From positions 1 to 64,000 of the forward strand of contig VXBM01000867.1 in assembly GCA_013400155.1 (NCBI GenBank): a DNA stretch of 64,000 nucleotides, read 5' to 3'. Source of the stretch: Helopsaltes ochotensis. Lineage: Eukaryota > Chordata > Aves > Passeriformes > Locustellidae. This document shows positions 24,040 to 35,144 of this stretch, piece by piece (position 1 is the stretch's first letter; each line of letters starts with the position of its first letter). The position numbers and the translations under genes were made by a program. Below the pieces are notes generated by a model. The model worked only from the letters and a program-made list of their open reading frames with translations, made no database searches and was not told where the DNA came from.

Positions 24040-24480
24040 TCTACTTCTATTTTCAGGGTTTGCCATTCATTAGATCTATTTTAGATCCGTAGCAGTCCCT
24101 TTTCCTAACAAGGTGGAAGGAGAGCGGGAGAGGGGGATCAGACAGAGGAGGAGCAGGGAAAGAGAAAAGGGGTGCTCATGGAAAAATAAGAGCGGGGGGG
24201 GGGGGACACACAACAAGGACAGAGCTCATCTTTGATTCAGTTGGGGTCCGTATTCACAAAGAGATCACTCAGAAATTTTGTACAAATGGCAGGAGCAGAA
24301 TGTGAGCGCAATGAGGGGCCTAATGCAGGCACTTGTCCTGTAATCAAAGATTCAGCTCAACATGAGTCCTTTGTGAGACAACAGCATCATTCTCCACCCG
24401 GGCTAACCCCTGAATGCAGAGCAGCTCTCTCAAGCAAGGCAGGCAGGATGAGCTTCGCATTTCTTTGTCTTCTTTGGAAA
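24040..24480. promoter_or_regulatory. Candidate conserved non-coding block
   Basis: Balanced base composition, few low-complexity runs apart from a G12 run, and words such as TTTAGATCCGTAGC, GTAATCAAAGATTCAGC and GGGCTAACCCCTGAATGCAG give it the texture of conserved regulatory DNA. ATCAAAG matches a TCF/LEF core. No exon structure is seen. The call is inference from texture; I have no alignment. Confidence 0.3.
24194..24205. repeat. Run of 12 G
   Basis: An uninterrupted G12 followed by ACACAC. Long G runs are unusual in this AT-rich setting and can fold into G-quadruplex or slip. Confidence 0.9.
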
Positions 24481-25798
24481 ATATGATCTTTTTTTTTTTT
24501 CCTATTCCTCATTTGGTTCTCTTCTAAAGAAAACATTTTTTGATATGCCTGTAGTAAGCCAGAGGATGTTTGCGTGAGTGGAGGCGCTCTCAGGGCGAGG
24601 AGAGAAGCAGATGGGCTGACATGGTGGAGCGAGGGCAGCTCCAGCCTGCGTTTGGGGAGAGTGCAGAAAAATGGCTGACATCTCCCGCTCGCGAATGCAT
24701 GATGGGCGTCCTCCTCTGCGTAAGCACAATTCCCCCTTCCTCAGGCTTCAGCACCCCTGCTCAGACTAAATGTACAGGGATTCCTTTCTTCTTGCTTAAA
24801 GCCATTCTGTGGTAGAATTTCACAGCGTTTTAAAACACTTTTCTTTTAAAAAAAAGGTTTTACCATTTTGTTAAAATGAAACAGAATTTCAATATGTGTA
24901 AATAGACTTTTTGAGGTTGGGTTGCATTAGGAATCCCTTTTTTGAGTTGTAAACAGTGTTTTCATATATATATTTTAAATTTCACAGTAGAAAAGTATTT
25001 CTGCAAAATATATAAAACAACATTTATCTGCTTCCTTATATTTTTGCTCAGTCTGCACATTACCTGATATGATGAATATAATATATTCTTTTCAGAATTT
25101 GGCTCTTGAGAACTGGAAACAATATGCCGAAAATAAAACTGATTTTCAATCCTTAAAGCTTTAAAGAAACAATACAATAAAACACTACTAAAGAATTGCC
25201 ATGCACAAAGTGAATACAAAACTAAGTAGCCCTGTTGAAATTTTTGTTGTTCTGGGGTTATAGCAGTCTACAGCAGCATAAACCAGCATGGCATTGTAGC
25301 AGGGAGGCAGGTCCCAAATTCTTAGGAATCCCATTAATTCTTTGCTTTCTTCAATAGCTAAGTGCTTATCTCTATAGAGAACTGACTGCTACCTCTAGCA
25401 TTGCTAAAGGTGTTTGTTGAAAAGACTACCCAGAAATGGGTCAAGCCTACATTCCTTGCTGATATCACAAGGAGTCTTGGAAGCAAAAGGCAGACTGTTT
25501 GAATTACAGAAAGGTTTATTTGAGACCAGAAATGCCAGTATTACTATTTTAGCATATAATATAAAGTTTAAAATATTTCTCAACACTCAGTGATTATGAA
25601 GTAAAAAGGGAAAACATTGTTTCAAATAACAGACTTCTTGATATAAACTTCAATTGTAAAAGATAGAAAACATTGCTGTTAAGGTAATCTTATTGCTAAT
25701 TTAACTGAAAATGTGTTTGTGATATCTGTTGGGTACATAGCATCATCTTTTTAATTCTCCAAGATGTTGTGATTCACCTGACCTCTGTACGTGTATCA

Positions 25799-25826
25799 GT
25801 GTGTGTGTGTGTGTGTGTGTGTGTGT
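25799..25826. repeat. GT microsatellite, 14 units
   Basis: Fourteen uninterrupted GT units, likely length-polymorphic between individuals. Confidence 0.95.
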
Positions 25827-26499
25827 ATTTGCGTAGGTATGTATCTCTCAGCTACCTTGTAACTGAAGATTTTAGAAGCCTAAAAAAGCCTTTGTGTACT
25901 TTTCTGTCTGGTTGTGTGCACACGTCAATTTACCTATAATTTCATGTTACCTATATCCAAAACACAGTGCAAGTCTAGTTTATAATATAAAGCTTTATCA
26001 TATTATTATATATTTATTTTATATTTGTCAAAAGCGGCCAAATATAAACAACTAATGGATTCTTTTGTCTTTTTTTTTCTTTTCATATGGCATATGTTTG
26101 TTTTCAATGTGTCATAAATTTGTGACATTATATAAGATTGCAAAAAAGTTTTGCATTTTCCAACTAGGCCTGGCTTTAATTCTGGGTATGATGTAATCAC
26201 TACCATATCCCTTCTTGGGGAGTCAAACCAGCGAAGAGCTCTGCAGCTCTGTGGCCCTGTCAGGCTGCCTTGGGCTCCGCTTTCAGAACTCCCAGTGTGA
26301 TTCAGCACTCTGCCCCTATTCAGGGACAGAATAAGAATGTGCTTAAGTGCTTTGTGCTTCGAAAACATGCTTAAATGCTTTGTTGAATTGAGAACTAATT
26401 AAATGACTGAAAGTTCAAACTTAATATCTCAGTGTATGGAATGTGTGAATTTTCCCACAGGAAAGAATAGCATGCTCTGAAAATATGGCCAAAAATTTT

Positions 26500-26592
26500 T
26501 GGTTTGTTTGGGGGTTTTTTTGGTGGTTTTTTTGGTTTTTTGGGTTTTTTTTCTCCCTTGGGTTTGGTTTGTTTTGTTGCTTTTTTTTTTCC
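26500..26592. repeat. T/G-rich low-complexity tract
   Basis: Alternating T runs and G runs (GGTTT, GGGGGTTTTTTT, GGTGG, TTTTTT). The complementary strand gives a lysine/proline-rich frame that is an artefact of this sequence. Confidence 0.85.
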
Positions 26593-27240
26593 AGTAGGAA
26601 ATAGAGTAAAATTCATTTCTTGTGTTTTTCCTTTTAAAATTTTTAAAATATTTTTTAAAAAGTGTGCAACATAAATTGAAAGCAAAATAAAAATATACAT
26701 GTTCACTGCATTAATTTGGTATTGTGGTTAGGTTTTATTTCTGAAATATAGCAAATGCTGGTGTGTGTGTAGGGGGGTTAATTTCTCTTTTCTCAAATGT
26801 TAATTTTTACTTTTTCTTTGAAGTGTCTCACAGAAGGGGTTGGCAAAGCTCCAGAATAACAGCTGGAAGTGAGAAGGAATGAAAAAGTATATCATAGAAA
26901 TTCAAATGAGAAATAGGATATACATTTTTAATGGGTATGGTTATCATTCATTTGCGCAAATTATAAACGTATAAATGAGGGATTGTTTTTTAGATTTCCA
27001 GATGTCTTCAGCTCAACACTGGATGCCTCTCCAATAGGCAAATACAAGCAATTAACTTCATAGAATGTCTGTGAGTTGAAATTCAAATAAAGATACAGTG
27101 GTACATTCTGGCCTTTAAAGCTCAAAGCATCAGAGATTGAAAACACTGTAATTCTGGACATAAGATCATTTGCAGTATGTGTGAAAAAGGTACTTCATTT
27201 CATGTCCTGAAAAATGAGTAATTTCTTTTTTTAAACATGA

Positions 27241-27260
27241 TTTTGTTTTGTTTTGTTTTT
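27241..27260. repeat. TTTTG repeat, four units
   Basis: Short pentanucleotide repeat, TTTTG times three and a terminal T run. Confidence 0.8.
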
Positions 27261-27525
27261 CTGTTAGCTATGTTCAAGAGAGAACATATATAACATCAGA
27301 GAGAGTTGCTTTTAAGATCAGATCTATTGACATAATTAACCTATTTGCAAACAGTTTAATGTATTTTTGTCTGAGTCTGCCTTCTTGCACACACCAAAAC
27401 TACTCTGATTCAGCTCCTTGTGAATTAGGGTATGCAGCAAATAAAGGAACAATCATCTCGTCCAAACATATTTGCATTCTTAATATGGTGCACACATTCA
27501 GGCAAGTGGCAATTTGCATGAAGAC

Positions 27526-27612
27526 CATGAGCCAAATTCAGTTCTGACACTAGTGGGCATAACTTTATTCAAATCAGACCAGCAGCAGGCATTTACCAGG
27601 GGCAAGAATAGG
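27526..27612. repeat. Remnant of the ancient palindromic repeat
   Basis: GAGCCAAATTCAGTTCTGA, then CACTAGTGGG, CATAACTTTATTCAAATCAG and CATTTACCAGGGGCAAGAA follow the outer and inner parts of the ancient amniote palindromic element. Its two ends, 'gccaaattc' and 'caagaat'-like, still face each other. Diverged and non-coding. Confidence 0.45.
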
Positions 27613-27999
27613 TGCAGTGTATTTGCTGCATGTCCATGCTCCAGCATAATGCATTGCCATTGCACAAAATCTTTATTTTTCTTAGACAGACCAGAGCTTA
27701 TCAAAACTAAAGGCAAGTTTCAGCTGCAAGTTTGGGTATGCATGCAATATCCACCACGATATATGGCTTGCTTCTACTCCTAGGTTTCAGTGTGAATAAT
27801 AATCATACTTTTAAAAATTATTCTCTTTGCAAGCTTTTGTACCTGGGATTAAATGACAAGCATCATGCCAGGATGCCTCTGGCCACCTTCAAAGCATCTT
27901 TATAAATTCAGTCACAAACATAATCAACTTTGTTTTGTCCATAGTATTAGCATTTTTTTAAGCGTTTGTTTTCCAAATGTTCTCACTAATACTTTAATG

Positions 28000-28240
28000 G
28001 TGGTTGTATACCCCAGTGCTGAGGAGCTGGCTGATGTGTCTTGCTGTGTTTCAGCGAATGTTGTGAGGAATCTACAGCAATTAGCTGCTCATGCCTCTGC
28101 TTTCCTGTTTTGTGCCTTCCCTTTCATGTATCAGATGTTTGTAAGTTTTCCATTAGACATTTCCTGCTTCTAATAGATGTTTGTGAGGCTTTTGCTTTGA
28201 GCTATCAAGGCTCCAATTTGTGCTGAGATGTTTGGTTTTG
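28000..28240. promoter_or_regulatory. Candidate conserved non-coding block
   Basis: Complex sequence with no low-complexity runs and a dense set of distinct words (GCTGATGTGTCTTGCTG, CAGCAATTAGCTGCTCATGC, CATTAGACATTTCCTG). AATTAGCTG holds a homeodomain-type core. Overlapping open frames of 61 and 106 codons have no domain. Texture-based inference only. Confidence 0.3.
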
Positions 28241-28819
28241 TTTTAGGGCTGAGGGGTCTTTGTACTCCTTTCTTCCTAGAAAACATTATAATCTGGAAAA
28301 AATAAATAAATTGTACTTTGCAAAAAGTGAATATGACTCCTTCATCTAAATGGCATGGTTTGCACATGTGTCTTTTGTCAGCAGATCACTCCTAAAATAA
28401 AAGCACTTAAACTACAGTTTCTGCCAACTTATCAGACACCAATTGGTGACAACATATATGTATTGCAATTTCTAAAGGCAGCTTTGTACTCCAGTGTTTT
28501 CATCTTCTTTACCCTGCCCTTTTTTTTTTTTTCTCTTTTTAATTTGAAACGGTGACTGATTTCTTTTTCTGTTTCCACCAGCTTGGTGTGCTGCACATAA
28601 CAAGTAAGTAGCTTTAGCTGCTTTTGAAAGAAGAAAATACCTCTTAAAAAGTGTTTCAAATGAGTGTTGCCCAATGTGAAGTGGCTGTCAAAATTAACAG
28701 GAAAGGCATAATTGATTCTCTGAGAGTCATATACGAAAACTAGCCTAAATTTTACAAAAACACTTCTGATGTGTTCAAATACTTAAATAAATGTGGTGCT
28801 GATCTTTTAATCCCCTCTT

Positions 28820-29330
28820 CCATCTTTTAGCAGTGGAGCAGCCTACCCAGGAACCAAGGCAGCCCCATCCTCTCGGAGGGTGTTTTTGCAGCCAGGCACT
28901 ATCCGTCATTCCTCCATTCACATGGTACCAAAGTTTCTGGATCTGGATTTTGCGTATCGTGTCACCAAACCAATGCATCATCAAAGGAAGCTGTCAATTC
29001 ACAGCACATCACCCGTGCTTTGAACTTAGGAACGAGTCAAACGATTTGGAGCTTTATTTATTAAGGTCAAAACTGGGTTTGAATTGGCAATGAGGGCAGG
29101 GGAGTGGTGAGGGGAGCAGAGGATGGCTGCTGACTCAAGAAACCTGCTGGGACTTTGTGGCCCACTGCTAGGCAACAGCCCATCCCCACCACAGCAAACA
29201 TACGGCCACAAAATGAATGACCTCATCTACAAATCAGCTATTTGATATGCAGATCGGACTGCCGGCCTCTGCCATAGCACAGCGCTGCACGGGCAGCAGG
29301 TGCAGAGGGAACAAGTACACGGCCTCTTCA
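28820..29330. promoter_or_regulatory. Candidate conserved non-coding block with CpGs
   Basis: Moderate GC with scattered CpGs (near 28875, 28904, 28958, 29031, 29203, 29255 and 29283) and words such as ACAAATCAGCTATTTGATATGCAG and ACCAATGCATCATCAAAGG. ATCAAAGG is a TCF/LEF-type site and GATATGCAG is octamer-like. No exon or splice pattern is convincing. Inference only. Confidence 0.33.
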
Positions 29331-29889
29331 CATTTTAAAAGGCAGGGCTGGCTTGTGCTCACCCACTCCCTCTGGCCTTTTGCAATTCCTGAAGCTCTAT
29401 CGCCTTCATTTTTTATTTAGACCCTCCATTTAAAGAAAACATGGTGACTCCTTTCTGCCTCCCTCTGCGCACAGCCTTAGGCCCGGAGAGGAAGGGGCAG
29501 GGCTAAGAGGCTTCGCCAGCAGCCTTTATGATTCTTTCAGCATCCAAACTTGCAACCTGAAAAAGCAAGGGGTGTTTTAGGAAGGAATTGCAATTGCCGA
29601 GGTTTTTGTCTTCTCAGATGTCATGTCCCTGCAGACCATTATCATAGTGTTGTTTGTTGTTGTTCCTTTTTCAAAATGGAGACCCTCTTTGTGCAGACAG
29701 TGCTGAGGAAGGCAATGTTTTTCCCTGTGCATGTATGCTCCCCTTTGATTGCATGGAGAGCGCTGTTGCAGCCTACAGTGGGGGGAGTAAGTGAGGTTTT
29801 GAAGGCAGACTCACAAAAAAAGGAAACACACAATTTTGAAACAGAATTAGAGTATTTTTCAACTGTGTGTTAAAAAGAATAAAGAACTG

Positions 29890-30200
29890 CAGGTACTCTG
29901 GACTATGAAACAGCACTGAGCCTCTTAGTGGGCCTCAAAGAGCAATAAAACACAGTGTAATATAATTTGTATTGTCTGTGTTTGCAGGTTATGTCCTGAA
30001 AGCCGTAAACTATTACAGCTTTATAGCTATGCTGCTGGTATTAACTAAATGAAAGGGCTATTTGTTCTAAATCTGTAGCCTGCATGATAGCAAATCTTAA
30101 ATTCATCAGAAACAATTGATAAAAAAAAGGGTAAAAACGCTTCAGATCCAATAGAGTCAAAGCTCTAATGCAAAGCAAACAAAGATTTGGTGTGGTGTCT
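29890..30200. promoter_or_regulatory. Candidate conserved non-coding block
   Basis: CAGCTTTATAGCTATGCTGC, GGTATTAACTAAATGAAAGG and AAATTCATCAGAAACAATTG give high-complexity AT-rich sequence with SOX-type (ACAATTG) and homeodomain-type cores. No open frame of interest. Texture-based inference. Confidence 0.3.
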
Positions 30201-31658
30201 AGCCCCTTCAGGTTTCTGCCTCATACTTCTGGCGGGCAGAATTGATCATCCCTGAGACTACAAGGTATATTCAGCTAATGGGCCTGAGGGAAGCCTTGGG
30301 CTGCTTGTTACAGGAAGCTATGAAAAAATAGATATTTACATTATTGTGTCTAGATCATTCTGGAATCCAAAGAAAGATCCTGAATTTGCTGAAATATAGG
30401 AGCTCCTTCTCTTTACCTCCTTAAGAGAGTTTTTGTTGAGTAGCAAGTGACTTAGGGAACCAATCTAACGATGCAGTGTCTTTCTCCTGAAAGCTGTGAG
30501 AATGCTCAGGTTTTAGCTTGAAACCTTGGAGTTTCCTGTTAAAGAGGAATTGTTTACCTCATGTACCTAGTTGCAATGTTTTAGCTTTAAATTCAGACTT
30601 GAATTTAAACATGGATGAGATATTTCATTAAATTTGCTCAGGGCTATGAATTATTTGTCAGATAATTCTGCAGCTGGTTCTTCATAACCTTCAGCTTCTG
30701 CATAAGCCATTGGTTGCTGATGCCAGGATTAGGTTCTGGCTGGTCATGTACCCTTGGTCACTATGAACTTCTGTCAGGCTCGTGTGAGACAAACACTTTT
30801 GAGTTCAGAATGCACATCAAGTTAAAGCACTCAAATATTTGCTTAAAATTGGCCAATCCACAAGTCGTTTTTTTACTAAAAACTTACACGAATGCTCACA
30901 TCAAATGAATGTTAATAGGAAGGATGCAAAAGGAAATTTGTTCGGACACTCAAAGGAATGTGGATGACACAATTGTGATTATTGCCCCATTTCTTTCAAG
31001 TGGGCTTTGCCCAGATGTCTGACTGTCAGACCAATGCCCCAAGGTTCCTAAAATATTGCCTCCAGGGCTTGATTCAGGACAGAGCCAGTGCTACCAGCGT
31101 CCCCCTTTGTCCCCTGCCTAACAGAAAGCAAAGCCAGCAGTTTGAAACATTGTTGTATTTGGGGTTTGACACCAGGGAGCTGGAACAGGTTCTTGAGACC
31201 TGAGCAGTCTGAAAAATGACATAGACCTGCCCTCCTGATGTAGTTCAGGTGAGCAGCAGGCAATGGAAGGGGGGAGTGGGACTGTCCTTTCCCCCCTGGC
31301 AGTCTGTTTTCTCAAAGTGGGCTCCCAAACAATCCTCAATTTGCAAACTTCCCTGTGCTTTAAAGTCCTTAATCACCCTCCATTGCATCACCTCAGATAT
31401 TTGGCCAGATGTATACCTGAATGTATTTTAAGTTTTGAAAGTATTTGCTGTTGAGACCACTAACTTCTATGCTCTGTGGGTGATCACAATGGCAGAGCAG
31501 GGCTAGGTAGCCAAAGGGCCTCTCCAGGACCCCTGCCTTATGCTGACACCACTGAAGCTCTAGGGTATATCCCAGGCACCTTCTACTTCCAGCTATGGTT
31601 CCGCTTACCAACAGCTTCTCTGCAAAGAGCATCTTGTGTCTGGCATAGGTACAAAGAT

Positions 31659-31890
31659 ATCATAGAATAATAGAATCATAGAATTGTGGAATAGTTTGGA
31701 TTGGAAGGGATCCTTAAGCTCATCTACTTCCAACCTCCTGCCATGAGCAGGGACACCTTCCAGTAGACCTGCTTGCTCAAAGCCTCATCCAAGCTGGCCT
31801 TGAACACTGTCAGGGATAGGATGTCATTAACTCCCACATTTTTAAGGACATGCCCTAAGACACAGAGATTTCCAGCTGAAGGCAATTTGT
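31659..31890 (-). mobile_element. CR1 3' end, antisense fragment
   Basis: The reversed CR1 terminal repeat is present in several units (ATCATAGAATAATAGAATC). It is followed by 'gtttggattggaagggatcc', 'tccaacctcctgccatgagcagggacacc' and 'agctggccttgaacac', the standard bird CR1 3' UTR order. Similarity weakens beyond about 31830. The tail repeats and UTR are better preserved than in the copy at 14659. Confidence 0.95.
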
Positions 31891-32639
31891 TCCAAGTGAT
31901 AAACATTATAAAACTTTTCACTGCCGTAAACTCAGGACTCTCTTTTTGTGGTTTTAATGAAATGTCAAGAAGCCAGAGTGGGTGAGAGAGAGAGCAGACT
32001 TGGTGACAAACTGGATGTGACCATCTAAGGCTGGGGCTGGCACAGCTCTGTGGCACAGCTGCAAGCTATGCCCTCTCTGCTGGACCCAATGCCAGACAAT
32101 GATCTAGACCATTTTCACATAATATTTGAGTGAGATTTTAAACAAATATGCCAATAGTGTGTACAAGATCACAAAAGGCAAAGCTGTTGGTATGCAAGGG
32201 ATTTGGGATGAGCACTGGATGCTTGGACAGGCAGCTTGGGCAATAGCTAGCAACTGAAGAGTGATTTCTGAGCCAGCTAAGTGGCATCTGTTCAGATTTC
32301 TTGCAGAGCACAGGCTTCCCTCCCCTGTGACAAGGCCAGGCACATTCCTCCTGTCCCGCCTGACAGCACAGAAGTGGTGGTGGCTGCTGCTGTCCCTGAC
32401 CCGGGGCCCCACAGGGGCAGAGTCTACTGGTGTGAAGCTGCTGCTGGGACAACGTGAAAGAGTGAGATTGTTCTGATATGCAAACAGGGAGCCCTGCTGA
32501 AGCTGTGCTGCCTTGAATTCAGGGAGAAGAGCAAGGGTGCTGGTGGAAGGAGGACAACAAACCCCAGTGTTAAGGCTGCTTTTGCTGAATGCATCCCACT
32601 AAAGAACAAAGCAAGGAGAGCCTTGCTCTTGCAAGAATT

Positions 32640-33060
32640 TGATCCACCAAGCAATGCCGCTACAGTGTTAACCCCTTCGTGGCAAGCTGCTTGGGATGTA
32701 ATTTAACTGAAGCACCATTGGAAAGCGGCAGATTGCTATGCTTTTACAGGCAGGAAATGCCACAAGCTCGGGAAGGATATCACCCACTCTAGCATGTTAG
32801 CCCTTGCTTTTGCACCTGATTTTTTGAAGGAAGGTGCTAGTGAAACAATTGTGGCAGGCCCGTGGCATTGAAAGAGTTATTACAAACCAGTGGATAAAAT
32901 GTCAATGATGCCTGATGCAAAGAAATGTGCAGCGTTAGCAGATATGTGTTGCTGATCTGGTAACAGCTAGCCTTCTCCATAACAGCGATATTTCTGGGTT
33001 TCAGTAACCAGCCCCATAGGAGGTCTTCCTTAATACTTTTAACCAAATTGTGGCATTTGG
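32640..33060. promoter_or_regulatory. Candidate conserved non-coding block
   Basis: A long stretch without low-complexity sequence: GCCGCTACAGTGTTAACCCC, GGAAAGCGGCAGATTGCTATG, GAAACAATTGTGGCAGGCCC and GCAGCGTTAGCAGATATG. GAAACAATTG contains a SOX core. CpGs persist at 32657, 32678, 32726, 32769, 32861 and 32932, unusual in this region. Inference only. Confidence 0.33.
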
Positions 33061-33224
33061 CTCCTGGCCAGTGAAAGGAAGCCAGCAGAGCTACTGGCCT
33101 TCAGGAAGGGTTTGGGTAGGGACTGTATCTGAGCTGGCAAGCACTCAAGGGCACGGCACAGGCTCCACCAGGCCCTGGTAGGATGTGTTAGCCTTTTTGC
33201 GCCTTCCAAGGCAGCCCTTCCATA

Positions 33225-33315
33225 CATTTTCTAATCCCACCAGAGTGGATAGATTGCATTCAGGAAAGACATAATTTCCATATCCTTTGAGGGCGATTAT
33301 GCAAGGCCAAGTGCA
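33225..33315. promoter_or_regulatory. Candidate conserved non-coding element
   Basis: CTAATCCCACCAGAGTGG (a TAATCC bicoid-type core) and GCATTCAGGAAAGACATAATTTCC lie in high-complexity sequence. Texture-based inference. Confidence 0.25.
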
Positions 33316-34439
33316 GTATGTCTGCTGTGCCTATAGGTCTGGGTTCAGAAAAACAGCAGTGTTTCACGCTTCCCCTGCCTGCTCACCCTGCCTGCCGATA
33401 TTCTGCTGACAGTTCCATCTTCCTCCAGCCAATACACTCAAGCGGCTCGAGCCATGCTCCTGCCTTGTTTCTACAGCCCCAGGACCGCAGGCAGAGGTGC
33501 AGAATTCTGCACCTCTCACAGCCCAGCACAGCTCATAGCCAAAATTTTTGATGGGGCCATTGTACTGAGCTTTGCCAGTGGAGTGTGACTTAGGGATTAG
33601 AAATCACTGGACTGTGATTGCCTTGCACCGTGCTCTGTACTCATCTTCTGTGATACTGCTGCTGCTTGTGGCATCCTTGTTTCTAATTCTGAACTATAAA
33701 GGTCACTCCAAGGCTCCATTTGTGCAGGATGTGATTTGCTCCTATTGCAATAGTGTTTGCCAGTACTGACACGCCATGCTGGTCAACATCAGGTTAATTC
33801 TCCTGAGACCTCCCCAAGTGAATAAGCACATACAAAAGGATCCATGTTTACACCAGAGATTTTGCCAATCACCCCCTGAGAAACTGGGGGTTGGTTTGTG
33901 TACTTCTCTTTCACTTCACTCTGTCACACAAAACTTTTAAGAATAAACTAGATTTAAGCTGTAGCTGAACAATGGTAGACGGCAACACAAAAATTTGCTT
34001 CCAAGCCCAAAAGTACTGGAATTTATTTTTGTGATGCTTTTCCTGCAGATTATATTGCCCCCTTTTTTCTTTTTTCCCTTCCCAAAGAAGACCCATACTG
34101 TAACACTTTAACAGAGGAAATTCACTCTGCCTCTGCTTTCCTGCTTGGTGTATATTCAAATAATTGCTGCGTTTTAACAAGTTAAATTGCATTCCCACCA
34201 GCTGTCCCTCAGACCAAACCTTCAAGGATATGCTAAACAATAATGACTGCAACAACAGTAAACTCAAAAGGCCTCAAGATCCCTTCAAAGATAAGATGTC
34301 TTGCTGTTTCCCTTCCATATCTAGGCACTCTCATGCAGATTAGCAAAACAGCATGCTTACAGCCTACATTCCAATGCTTGGAATGGGGTGAGTTTGGCCC
34401 TGTGTGTGAATGTAGGGAGGGAAAATGTAAAAATCAGAA

Positions 34440-34662
34440 GATAACACTCCAGCACAAATCCGGGGTAACTCAGCCGGGGCCCTGCTGAGTTAATGTCGCC
34501 CATGACCCCGCCGACATTAGCGTTTCGCATATTCCCCGCTTGGTCACAAATCACCAGATCGATGCTCTTCTGCACATGTCATCTTGTGTCCTGCACGGCT
34601 GTGACCTGTCGAGCCGACCTTCCCACGGCCGGTGGCTCGCTGCCGGGACGGTCCGGTGTGGG
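34440..34662. promoter_or_regulatory. CpG-rich edge with 9-bp inverted repeat, candidate promoter or enhancer
   Basis: TAACTCAGC at 34466-34474 and GCTGAGTTA at 34484-34492 are perfect complements around a 9-nt GC-rich loop. Each half resembles a MAF-type half site (TGCTGA). The following 170 bp have many CpGs (CGCCCATGACC, CCGCCGACATTAGCG, TTTCGCATATTCC, CCAGATCGATGC and GTCGAGCCGACC). It leads directly into the GC-rich tandem arrays. I see no convincing TATA box, exon or translation start. Confidence 0.4.
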
Positions 34663-34959
34663 GGCGGGCGGCGGGGACAGCGGGGACAGGCAGCGGTGGC
34701 ATGGACAGGCGGCGGGGACAGGCAGCGGTGGCATGGACAGGCGGCGGGGACAGGCAGCGGTGGCATGGATAGGCGGCGGGGACAGGCAGCGGTGGCATGG
34801 ATAGGCAGCGGTGGCATGGAGAGGCGGCGGGGACAGGCAGCGGGGACAGGCGGCGGTGGCATGGACAGGCGGCGGTGGCATGGACAGGCGGCGGTGGCAT
34901 GGACAGGCAGCAGGGGACAGGCAGCGGGGGACAGGCAGCAGGGGACGGGAAAGGGGACA
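34663..34959. repeat. GC-rich minisatellite, about 32-bp composite units
   Basis: Units combine a 13-bp block (GGCGGCGGGGACA) and a 19-bp block (GGCAGCGGTGGCATGGACA). They repeat with losses and single-base changes (CATGGATA, CATGGAGA). The last part degenerates to GGGGACAGGCAGC units. G runs on the + strand make it quadruplex-prone. Long open frames across it follow from the lack of stop triplets. Confidence 0.92.
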
Positions 34960-35144
34960 GGCGGAGCAGGCAGCGGAGCAGGCAGCGGAGCAGGCAGCGG
35001 AGCAGGCAGCGGAGCAGGCAGCGGAGCAGGCAGCGGAGCAGGCAGCGGAGCAGGCAGCGGAGCAGGCAGCGGAGCAGGCAGCGGAGCAGGCAGCGGAGCA
35101 GGCAGCGGAGCAGGCAGCGGAGCAGGCAGCGGAGCAGGCAGCGG
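34960..35144. repeat. Perfect 12-bp tandem array, 14 full copies
   Basis: GGCAGCGGAGCA repeats without a mismatch from 34969 to 35136, followed by an 8-bp partial copy. One shortened unit (GGCGGAGCA) precedes at 34960. Perfect identity suggests recent expansion and probable length polymorphism. The unit is a multiple of three and stop-free on both strands, so every frame is open ((GSGA)n, (AEQA)n and (RQRS)n on the + strand). Spaced GG pairs could form two-tetrad quadruplexes. I do not regard it as coding. Confidence 0.97.

Larger units (their letters stand above)
24481..27525. other. AT-rich non-coding stretch with microsatellites
   Basis: No gene recognised. It includes a GT microsatellite (25799), a T/G-rich tract (26500) and TTTTG repeats (27241). 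A CpG-bearing part at 24570-24725 may belong to the regulatory block upstream. Confidence 0.5.
27613..31658. other. Non-coding stretch containing candidate regulatory blocks
   Basis: No gene is recognised. The better candidate blocks are listed separately (28000, 28820 and 29890). The remainder is AT-rich with a poly-T run near 28519-28531. Confidence 0.45.
31891..34439. other. Non-coding stretch, moderately GC-rich in parts
   Basis: No gene recognised. 32000-32600 is GC-richer than average and shows a 102-codon and a 104-codon minus frame without domains. Two candidate regulatory blocks are listed separately. Confidence 0.45.

Noticed and set aside
26395..26706. 103-codon minus-strand frame rich in lysine and proline
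   Set aside because: It is the translation of the T/G-rich low-complexity tract at 26500-26592.
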